DNA from: Acidimicrobiales bacterium
GTDB taxonomy: Bacteria > Actinomycetota > Acidimicrobiia > Acidimicrobiales > Acidimicrobilacustridaceae
Assembly (NCBI GenBank): GCA_023261915.1
Contig: JALRFT010000293.1
Coordinates: 1-17,566, forward strand
Reading direction: 5' to 3'
DNA length: 17,566 nt
Shown: piece after piece, positions 7,645-14,465 of the stretch
Numbering within the stretch: position 1 is the stretch's first letter
How the letters are laid out: each line of letters begins with the position of its first letter
Program-made: the position numbers and the translations under genes
The notes under the pieces: generated by a model
Database searches by the model: none
What the model saw: the letters and a program-made list of their open reading frames with translations, nothing else
What the model was told of the DNA's origin: nothing

Positions 7645-9062
7645 CGACCCACCCCGGCACCAGCGTCGCTCGGCCCGCCGCCGAGTCGTCGGCGGAGTCC
7701 CGACGCCAACCGTCGGACCGAAGAACGTTGAGAGCCTGACGCGCCGGATCGGAGACTGGAGGCGGGGGGCTCAGACAACAGGGTTCGTGGTTCCGTACAG
7801 AAGTCCCGGAGCGGCCTGGCCACGATCGGCCAGGTCAACGATTGCGCCACGGCGGCGATCCGGGATTGGGCCCCAGCATACCAACCGGGCTCAATAAGCC
7901 GACCGATGGCACTGGCGCAGCCGTCCGCATCACCTGGGTTGACCACCGCCCCGAGGTCGTGATCACCAATGAGTGAAGCGAGGTCGTCACGGACCCCGGC
8001 GGGGGCGGAGTAGAGCACTGGCAGTGACGCCCACAGGTAGTCAAGGACCCGAGTGCGATGGGCAAACACGGACTCAGCATGATCGGGCGCCAGCGCAACG
8101 CCGATGGTGGCGTCGGTGAGGTAAGTCCCGCGCTCGGCGTAGGGAATCCAGTCATCGGCAAACCGAATCTGGCCGGTCCCTCGCTCGTCGAGACCGAGAG
8201 CGGCTGCTGCATCACGAGTCGCCGCCACCATCGCCATCACCGGGACGCTCGGGGTCGGGTGGGTACCCGCCATGAAGAACACTTTCAGCGTCGGGTTCTC
8301 AAGGCGAGCCACCGCCTCGACCAGCGTCACCGGATCAAGCCAATCCCACAGGCCACCGCCCCACAACAAGATGGTGTCGTCACCGCCGAACGGCCCCTCC
8401 GGCTGACGCAGGGGATGGCGGTGCGGGCCGGTTGCGGGTGGAGTTGATGGAAGACCGAAGGGCACCACGGATACTGCGCTCCCGAGGCGTTGATCGTCAT
8501 CCCACGCCGTGGGGCCGATACGGCCCCACGCGGCGAGAACACCGAGGAGCAGAAGGCGCTGGCTCTCAGTTGCACACAGCACGAGATCAACCCACCGCAG
8601 AGGATCACACATACGGATCGAGGCGTCGCTCGCTCGTGCCTGACGTTCCGCAAGTGGTCGGTCCCCATCGCCGGCCAATACTTCAAACAGCACCGGGTCG
8701 TAGGCGTCAGCCACGAGCCACAACGGATCCGGCGACTGGGGGCCACGCGTGTGGCGCACCTCTGCGAGCCAGTCATGCTCGTACAGCACGCCCGTCATGG
8801 CGACCACCACATCAGATGCAGCGACCAATGGACGCAGGGCGTCACCCCAACCGACAACGCACCTGACACCCTCCCCACCCGAGGGCAACTCGGCATCAAG
8901 CCACGGGGACGCGAGGACGACCGCATGGCCATCCCCAGCGAGCACCCGGGCGATCTCCCATGCCCGGATCGCCGGACCAGCCATGGCGGGCCCGACCCGG
9001 TCGCCGGTGATCACCAGCACCCGTCTGGGCCCCCGATCGCCTATGGCAACGGTGGGTGACAC
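7641..9062 (-). CDS. GT-B fold glycosyltransferase, GT4-like
   Basis: A 473-residue soluble glycosyltransferase expected to add a sugar during polymer assembly. The N-terminal Rossmann half has VLVITGDRVGPAMAGPAIRAWEIARVLA, a nucleotide-sugar GT-B opening. The C-terminal half has LLWGGGLWDWLDP (about 232-244), FMAGTHP, DDWIPYAERGTYL and HAESVFAHRTRVLDYLWASLPVL (about 329-350). In the last motif the first Glu of the usual EX7E pair is present but the second position is not Glu, as in a recurring RTRVLDYLWA subgroup of GT4-like enzymes. The final 45 residues are Ser/Arg/Gly-rich and look disordered. The GTG start lies 9 bases after the preceding TAG, so this is one of the few junctions without overlap. 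Donor and acceptor are unknown. Confidence 0.85.
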   Translation of the reverse strand: MSPTVAIGDRGPRRVLVITGDRVGPAMAGPAIRAWEIARVLAGDGHAVVLASPWLDAELPSGGEGVRCVVGWGDALRPLVAASDVVVAMTGVLYEHDWLAEVRHTRGPQSPDPLWLVADAYDPVLFEVLAGDGDRPLAERQARASDASIRMCDPLRWVDLVLCATESQRLLLLGVLAAWGRIGPTAWDDDQRLGSAVSVVPFGLPSTPPATGPHRHPLRQPEGPFGGDDTILLWGGGLWDWLDPVTLVEAVARLENPTLKVFFMAGTHPTPSVPVMAMVAATRDAAAALGLDERGTGQIRFADDWIPYAERGTYLTDATIGVALAPDHAESVFAHRTRVLDYLWASLPVLYSAPAGVRDDLASLIGDHDLGAVVNPGDADGCASAIGRLIEPGWYAGAQSRIAAVAQSLTWPIVARPLRDFCTEPRTLLSEPPASSLRSGASGSQRSSVRRLASGLRRRLGGGPSDAGAGVGR

Positions 9063-9071
9063 CCCGCCAAC

Positions 9072-10436
9072 CTAGTTGGCCCCTCGCCCCTGACGGGGCA
9101 CAAGACCCACCTCGAGTTCGGACTTCCCGACAGTGGCCCGGCCGGCAAGCCTGCGGCGGGCAGCCAGAGCTCCGGGCAGCGCCCCGATGGCAGAGAGCGT
9201 CCCTCGAAGGAGCAGCCCGAGACGCTGGGTCGATGGACGTCGGCCGTGAAGCATCGGCACCAGCACCCGGTTACGCAGTGCTGCCCAGATCTCCCAGAGC
9301 GCATCGAACCACGCCCGTCGCACCACCCGCCAGGAACCGTTGCGAACCGCAACCACCAGCCGGTTCCGGGTGTTGACGATCACGAAGCGATGCGAACCGG
9401 CGCCGCCACTCGCACCCTGGACGTGGAACATGCGAGCGGCCGGCTCGTACCGGTAGCGCCACCCCCGGGCCGCCCCACGCCACGCCAGGTCCGTATCCTC
9501 GTAATACAGGAACAGTGATGGTTCGAACACCCCGACATCCCGCAGGTAGTCCCAACGCAACACCACTCCCCCGCCACACCAGACGAACAGATCGTCGGGC
9601 TCGTCAAACGGCGATCCAACCTCGCAGAAGTGTCCCCGATCGGCCCCACTGGCGTCGTCGTGGACAACCGATCCCGCGTTGGCGATGCGGTCCGATGGTG
9701 CCCCGTCGAGACTGATGGTGACGGACTGCGAGCCGGGACCGACCTCGACGGATTGCGATCCGACCTGCACGGTCACGGGATCCGGCGCCCACAGACGAAT
9801 CGTTGCCGTGGGTTGCTCGGAGTGGCGCTGGACAGGGACTCCGACGGTAGCCACCGGTGCCAGCCAACGGAAGGCACCATGTGCGTCCTCTTCGGGACCG
9901 TGGACACCCTCGCCCGCTGCGATCTGCGCCAGGCGCTCGATTCCGTCGGTGACAACGCTGCGGAGCTGGACAGCAAGAGCCCGAGGATCGCCGCCCACTG
10001 CGGCCTCGGAGGCGGCCACCGTGAGGTCCACGAACTGATGGGTGAACAGCATGCAGGGAGACGCCGCTCCAATCCCCGGATCGGCTTCGACAGTACGCAC
10101 GAGGTTTTCCAGACACCCTGCGGCGAGGGTGGCGTCAGGGTTGACGAGGGCGACCCAGTGGGGATCGGGCAAGCCGTCGATCGGCAGCATCCCCACGTTG
10201 GCGGCCACGAACCCAGCATTCACCTTGTTGCGGAGCACCAGAATCGAATCACCGAAGGCCTCTTCAAGCGCTTCCACACTGCCATCGCTACTGGCGTTGT
10301 CCACCACCACCACCGACAACTCGTCCACTCCGGCCACGGGCTGCTGATCAAGGATGGACTGCACACAGGCCGTGACCATCTCACCACCATTGAAATTCAC
10401 CACCACCACCCGCAGGATCGACCGGATGGGGGTCAC
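9072..10436 (-). CDS. GT2 family glycosyltransferase (rhamnosyltransferase-like) with an inserted domain
   Basis: An inverting GT-A transferase of 454 residues. The start VVVNFNGGE (about 11-19), VVDNASSDGS (44-53), NKVNAGF (70-76) and NPDAT (99-103) form the nucleotide-sugar half. CGGGVVLRWDYL (about 287-298) and LYYEDTDLAWR (310-320) form the acceptor and catalytic half, as in rhamnosyltransferases of the WbbL/RfbF type. About 210 residues separate NPD from ED, where roughly 100 is usual. The extra piece (about 131-255) includes a helical part and a beta-rich stretch (IRLWAPDPVTVQVGSQSVEV). The C-terminal basic region (about 366-435) may lie on the membrane. I start at the GTG at 10436, which overlaps the upstream stop as GTGA with GGAGG just before it; a longer frame from 10472 adds 12 residues inside the preceding gene. 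Confidence 0.88.
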   Translation of the reverse strand: MTPIRSILRVVVVNFNGGEMVTACVQSILDQQPVAGVDELSVVVVDNASSDGSVEALEEAFGDSILVLRNKVNAGFVAANVGMLPIDGLPDPHWVALVNPDATLAAGCLENLVRTVEADPGIGAASPCMLFTHQFVDLTVAASEAAVGGDPRALAVQLRSVVTDGIERLAQIAAGEGVHGPEEDAHGAFRWLAPVATVGVPVQRHSEQPTATIRLWAPDPVTVQVGSQSVEVGPGSQSVTISLDGAPSDRIANAGSVVHDDASGADRGHFCEVGSPFDEPDDLFVWCGGGVVLRWDYLRDVGVFEPSLFLYYEDTDLAWRGAARGWRYRYEPAARMFHVQGASGGAGSHRFVIVNTRNRLVVAVRNGSWRVVRRAWFDALWEIWAALRNRVLVPMLHGRRPSTQRLGLLLRGTLSAIGALPGALAARRRLAGRATVGKSELEVGLVPRQGRGAN

Positions 10437-12055
10437 GTCACCTCCGGATCGCGACGGGCCACGACCAGCCAACAGCCCAGCAAGATGACGGCCACCCCGA
10501 ACGCGAGTGCGAGGGCCAGGTTGCCCAACGGCGGCTCCCAGAAAAGTTCGGCGTCAAAGAACCGCCAAGATGCCCCCACCCCGACGGCGTAGCGCTTCAA
10601 GGCCTGAACGAACATGAGGCCGTGGCCAACGACGAATCCAGCTGCGGCTAGGGGAACCACCCAGCGGCTCACCCACGGGGGGATCTGGCGACGTGAGGTG
10701 GCAGCGACGAGCCCGCACAGCAGCGGCACCCCCACGGCCACCGGAATCGTGTACCGACCCTGCCAGACGAACCCGGTCCGCGGGGCCTGCATGGCGTCCA
10801 TAGCGACCGGCACCACGATGGTGGCGAGGAGGGTGACAACAATGCCCAGTCGCTGTCGGGCGGTCCCAGCCACAAGACCCAGCGCCAAGAGGACGAGCAG
10901 CAGCACCAGCCACACCACCGCCACCGATGGCGGGGCTGGTGTGTCGAGCCAGCCGACATTGCCCACCATGTCACGGGGGTAGTCGATGCTCCGCCCAAAC
11001 GCTCCCGAGATTCGACCCCACAGGGTGTCCTCGATGACACGCTGCGTGTCGACCTGAGCCAGCGGCTTGGCCAGCACAATCCACGCCACCTGACCTGCGG
11101 TGGCGAGCGCTACGAGCGCCGCACCCGCCCGGGCGGTGCGGTCTCGGGCCAGTGCTCGCATCGCACCCCACGGAGAGACGATGAGCAGCACGACGACGAT
11201 CCCGGCGAGCCACACCGGGGCGAGGGCCCGGCTCAGAACCAGCACCGACGCTGCGATCGCCGTGGACCACACCAGACGGGGTGGGATCGCCCCCGGACGC
11301 GTGGGGAGGGAACCCTCAGGGCGAGCAAGAGAGGTGTCCTGCGCAGCGCGCAACAGGGCAAAGGCCCCGACCCACGTCCCGATGGCCCCGGCGATCTCGA
11401 AGGCGGACGGGTTCACGAGGCCGGATACAAAGAGCACCATCGGTGTCAGGGCCACGAGGAACCCCAGCAGCGCCAGACGAGTTCGACGTAAGCCGGCCAG
11501 TGTCGTCAGGGCCGAGGCCATCAGAGCTGCTGACACCAGCACTGAAACCAGCCGCATGGCGTAGATCGACGCTGGCGACTGGTTGAAAAGAGACGGGATC
11601 CCCACGAGGGCGTAGTAGGTGGGCGGATGTCGACCGGCCGTTGTCAACAGTTCAACCTCACCGCCCTCGGTCGGCCACTGCTGACAGTACGCCGGGACGG
11701 TGGCTTCGAACACGTAGCAGAACGGGTTGGCGGTGTAGGTGGCCGGCACCTCGACCTCGAGAGCGTTGTTGTCAACGACCTCGGTCTGCTGACCGAGCCA
11801 CTGACCGCGAACGAGCGAAACCGCCCGTACCGTGTGCGCCGGCTCGTCCGGGCCGGAATAGAGCGGCGAAGCGAGCGACCACAGCGATCCAGTGACGGCC
11901 AGAAGGATGAATGACACCCACCACACCCGCCGTGTGGAGCGGCACAGCACCTCCACCAGTCGGGCGACTCGCCCCCGATTGCCGGTGGCGACCGCTCTGG
12001 CGCCACCTGTCGCCGAACCCTCGGCGGTCACCCCCTCCGACGGGCTGGGGGTCAC
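10433..12055 (-). CDS. DUF2142-family multi-pass membrane protein
   Basis: A predicted integral membrane protein of about 540 residues. After a basic cytoplasmic N-terminus, the first helix (about 45-62) is followed by LYSGPDEPAHT, the acidic PDEPAH motif (about 69-74) diagnostic of DUF2142. RHPPTYYALVGIP, LSRALAPVWLA and FVWQGRYTIPVAVGVPLLCG are further family landmarks, and about ten to twelve hydrophobic segments are visible. The acidic motif after the first helix and the overall layout resemble GT-C lipid-linked-sugar glycosyltransferases, so an extracytoplasmic transferase or polymerase role is plausible but unproven. The start is taken at the GTG overlapping the rfbD stop (GTGA); a GTG 15 bases upstream is the alternative and the ribosome site is weak. 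Its stop overlaps the GT2 start. Confidence 0.85.
   Translation of the reverse strand: MTPSPSEGVTAEGSATGGARAVATGNRGRVARLVEVLCRSTRRVWWVSFILLAVTGSLWSLASPLYSGPDEPAHTVRAVSLVRGQWLGQQTEVVDNNALEVEVPATYTANPFCYVFEATVPAYCQQWPTEGGEVELLTTAGRHPPTYYALVGIPSLFNQSPASIYAMRLVSVLVSAALMASALTTLAGLRRTRLALLGFLVALTPMVLFVSGLVNPSAFEIAGAIGTWVGAFALLRAAQDTSLARPEGSLPTRPGAIPPRLVWSTAIAASVLVLSRALAPVWLAGIVVVLLIVSPWGAMRALARDRTARAGAALVALATAGQVAWIVLAKPLAQVDTQRVIEDTLWGRISGAFGRSIDYPRDMVGNVGWLDTPAPPSVAVVWLVLLLVLLALGLVAGTARQRLGIVVTLLATIVVPVAMDAMQAPRTGFVWQGRYTIPVAVGVPLLCGLVAATSRRQIPPWVSRWVVPLAAAGFVVGHGLMFVQALKRYAVGVGASWRFFDAELFWEPPLGNLALALAFGVAVILLGCWLVVARRDPEVT
10441..10445 (-). promoter_or_regulatory. Ribosome binding site fixing the GT2 start
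   Basis: GGAGG on the minus strand, four bases before the GTG at 10436 and within the last codons of the DUF2142 gene. It favours the 454-residue GT2 over a frame opening upstream at 10472. Confidence 0.6.
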
Positions 12056-12912
12056 TGCGCCTCGAGCCACGCCACGGTGCGTCGCAACGGCTCGTGGTAA
12101 TCGGGCAGCGGCTCAACTCCCGACAACCGCAGGGCCATGTTGTCAAGAACTGAAAAAGCCGGACGAGGCGCAGGACGGGGTGGCTGCAAATCAGCAGTGG
12201 TGATCGGTAGCACCCGATCAGGGTCCTCACCCATGGCTTCGAGAACCGCCTGGGCAAAACCGAACCAGCTCGTCGCTCCCGCGTTGGTGACGTGGAAGAG
12301 TCCCGGTCGGCGCTCGGTGGCGAGACGAACAACCATCCGGGCGAGATCATCGGCGAACGTCGGATGACCGAACTGATCGTTGACGAAACTGAGCTGCGGC
12401 TGCTCACGAGCGACCCGCATGATGGTTTTGACCATGTTGGCCCCATGCCGGCTGCAGACCCACGAGGTCCGGGCGATGGTGAACGAACGGGCCTGAGCGG
12501 CCTCCCGCTCTCCACCCAACTTGGACGCCCCGTACACCGAAGCGGGATTCGGTTCATCCCATTCCACGTATGGGGATCCTTTGGTCCCGTCGAAGACGTA
12601 GTCGGTGGAGATGTGAACGAGGTGGGCACCGACGGAATCGGAGGCCTCAGCAAGATGACGCACGGCAAGGGCGTTGGAACGCCACGCCCCGTCCGGTTCG
12701 CTCTCGGCCGCATCGACGGCCGTCCACGCCGCTGTGTTCACCACGACGTCCGGCGCCGCACTGATCACGGCGGCCAGGACCTCGTCCCGATCCCCGATGT
12801 CAAAGTCGGCAAGGTCGACGCCGATGACCTCGGTGGATCCGTTGGCCGCCGGGAAGGCTTCTAAGAGTTCCCGGCCCACCTGGCCGAGGGCGCCGGTGAC
12901 AAGAACCCTCAT
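12052..12912 (-). CDS. rfbD: dTDP-4-dehydrorhamnose reductase
   Basis: NAD(P)H-dependent reduction of dTDP-4-keto-L-rhamnose to dTDP-L-rhamnose, the last pathway step, in the cytoplasm. The 286 residues match RmlD. An extended SDR fold is shown by MRVLVTGALGQVGREL (glycine loop 7-13), STDYVFDG (102-109), the catalytic YGASK pair Y127/K131, FGHPTFADDLA (181-191) and PRPAFSVLDN near the C-terminus. The ATG at 12912 overlaps the rfbB stop as ATGA; a frame running upstream to 12951 would add 13 residues before the glycine-loop strand and is rejected. The stop overlaps the next start. Together with the adjacent rfbB and rfbC it makes the donor used by the glycosyltransferases downstream. Confidence 0.95.
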   Translation of the reverse strand: MRVLVTGALGQVGRELLEAFPAANGSTEVIGVDLADFDIGDRDEVLAAVISAAPDVVVNTAAWTAVDAAESEPDGAWRSNALAVRHLAEASDSVGAHLVHISTDYVFDGTKGSPYVEWDEPNPASVYGASKLGGEREAAQARSFTIARTSWVCSRHGANMVKTIMRVAREQPQLSFVNDQFGHPTFADDLARMVVRLATERRPGLFHVTNAGATSWFGFAQAVLEAMGEDPDRVLPITTADLQPPRPAPRPAFSVLDNMALRLSGVEPLPDYHEPLRRTVAWLEAQ

Positions 12913-13859
12913 GTCAGCGGTTCCCACCACCAGCGATTGTCGCGATACCACGTCACCGTGTCGGCGAGTGCGTCATCAAGCTGGCGGGTCGGGGACCATC
13001 CGAGGGAGCGAACCTTCGAGCAATCGATGGAGTACCGCCGGTCGTGCCCGAGACGATCCTCGACCCGATCGATGCGATCCTCGCCACAGTCCATCAGGCT
13101 CAGTAACCGGTGGGTCAGATCGAGGTTGGTGATCTCGTTACCCGCACCGATGTTGTAGATCTCACCGACAGTTCCCGTTCGCAGCACAAGGTCTACACCC
13201 GCACAGTTATCGGCCACGTGACACCAATCGCGCACGTTGCCGCCATCACCGTAGAGCGGGACATTGCGCCCCTCAATGAGGTTGGTGACAAAGAGCGGGA
13301 TGACCTTCTCAGGGAACTGATAGGGACCGAAGTTGTTCGATGACCGGGTCACAATGACGGGCAGGCCGTACGTCTCGTTGTACGCCATGGCGATGAGATC
13401 GCTTCCTGCCTTGGACGCCGAATAGGGCGATCGGGGGCCAAGGCGATCCGTCTCGCGAAAGGACCCCACATCAATCGAGCCGTAGACCTCGTCTGTCGAG
13501 ATGTGCACGAACCGGTCAACTTCGACCTGACGGGCAACATCACACACGATGTTCGTGCCGTCACAATTGGTCCGCACGAACGCATCAGGGCCGGTGATGG
13601 ACCGATCGACGTGGCTCTCCGCCGCGAAGTGCACGACGGCGTCGTGACCTGCCATGGCCGCCGACACGGCGTCACGATCACAGATGTCGCCCTGAACGAA
13701 CTGGTGGCGCGGGTTGTCGGCCAGATCCCGGAGATTGTCGAGGTTGCCTGCGTAGGTCAGGGCATCGAACACCGTCACCTGGTCGTCACTCGTGGCGAGG
13801 ACGTGGTGAACGTAGTTGGAGCCGATGAACCCGGCACCGCCAGTAACGAAGATCTTCAC
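12909..13859 (-). CDS. rfbB: dTDP-glucose 4,6-dehydratase
   Basis: NAD-dependent conversion of dTDP-D-glucose to dTDP-4-keto-6-deoxy-D-glucose. The 316 residues are an extended SDR: KIFVTGGAGFIGSNYV (glycine loop 7-14), FDALTYAGNLDNL, HFAAESHVDRSI (78-89), STDEVYG (121-127) with the dehydratase Asp-Glu pair 123/124, YSASK (Y146/K150), SSNNFGPYQFPEK (173-185) and YGDGGNVRDW. The GTG at 13859 puts the first beta strand at the N-terminus as in homologues; a frame from 13889 would add ten residues overlapping the rfbC stop. It lies 11 bases after the rfbC TAG, with GGACGGGA as a moderate ribosome site. Confidence 0.96.
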   Translation of the reverse strand: MKIFVTGGAGFIGSNYVHHVLATSDDQVTVFDALTYAGNLDNLRDLADNPRHQFVQGDICDRDAVSAAMAGHDAVVHFAAESHVDRSITGPDAFVRTNCDGTNIVCDVARQVEVDRFVHISTDEVYGSIDVGSFRETDRLGPRSPYSASKAGSDLIAMAYNETYGLPVIVTRSSNNFGPYQFPEKVIPLFVTNLIEGRNVPLYGDGGNVRDWCHVADNCAGVDLVLRTGTVGEIYNIGAGNEITNLDLTHRLLSLMDCGEDRIDRVEDRLGHDRRYSIDCSKVRSLGWSPTRQLDDALADTVTWYRDNRWWWEPLT

Positions 13860-13870
13860 AGCGTCCCGTC

Positions 13871-14437
13871 CTAGGTGCGCATGGGCCACGAGGGCCGCAG
13901 ATGAGGGGGCAGGTCGGCGCGCGCCGGATTGGTCTGATCCCGGTTGCTCAATACCGGGTCGGCGATCCCCCAGTCGGCGCCGATCTCAGGATCGTCCCAC
14001 GCAACTCCCAACTCGTCAGCGGGGTTGTAGTAGTTGTCAACGAGATAGGTGATGGTCATGTCCGTCAGGGAGGCGAATCCGTGGGCCACACCGGGGGGGA
14101 TGAATATTCCGGTGTGGTCATGGGAGCCGTCGTCACGACGCCCGATGTTGAGACACAGCGTCGCACCGTCGGTCGGGCCACCTGCACGCAGGTCGTGGAG
14201 GACCACCCGGGCAGTACCGAACGGGACGTACCAGAAATCGGCCTGATGCAGGTGGTAGTGCAGTCCGACAAGGCAGCCCGCCACCCGGTCCCCCCGATTG
14301 GCTTGCACCATCTCCCGCCCTTGAGGGAAGTACTCCCGGCGGTAGGTCTCGACGAAATAACCCCGCTCATCCCCATGGATGGATGGTGTGTGAAGCCACA
14401 CCCCGGCGATTACGTCAGACTCGCGTACCTCTGCCAC
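13871..14437 (-). CDS. rfbC: dTDP-4-dehydrorhamnose 3,5-epimerase family cupin
   Basis: Expected to epimerise dTDP-4-keto-6-deoxyglucose at C3 and C5. The 188 residues match RmlC. HGDERGYFVETYRREYF (21-37), QANRG, GLHYH with the catalytic-type His (58-62), IPPGVAHGFASL (113-124), YLVDNYYNPADE and VAWDDPEIGADW give the cupin pattern. It is divergent in the active region: the usual RGLHYQ reads VGLHYH, and the following segment that normally carries a conserved Lys reads HQADFWYVPFG, without Lys. This looks like a recognisable side branch of the family, but substrate or outcome could differ. The GTG start gives a normal N-terminus but has no clear ribosome site. It sits between the GH25 gene (28 bases upstream) and rfbB; with rfbB and rfbD adjacent, the rhamnose route remains most likely. 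Confidence 0.87.
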   Translation of the reverse strand: MAEVRESDVIAGVWLHTPSIHGDERGYFVETYRREYFPQGREMVQANRGDRVAGCLVGLHYHLHQADFWYVPFGTARVVLHDLRAGGPTDGATLCLNIGRRDDGSHDHTGIFIPPGVAHGFASLTDMTITYLVDNYYNPADELGVAWDDPEIGADWGIADPVLSNRDQTNPARADLPPHLRPSWPMRT

Positions 14438-14465
14438 GCAAGCGTTCTACCACGCCGGAGGAGGC

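Noticed and set aside
9630..10592. Plus-strand open frame of about 320 codons opposite the GT2 gene
   Set aside because: It crosses the GT2/DUF2142 junction on the opposite strand, shows no motif, and its composition is typical of antisense shadow frames.
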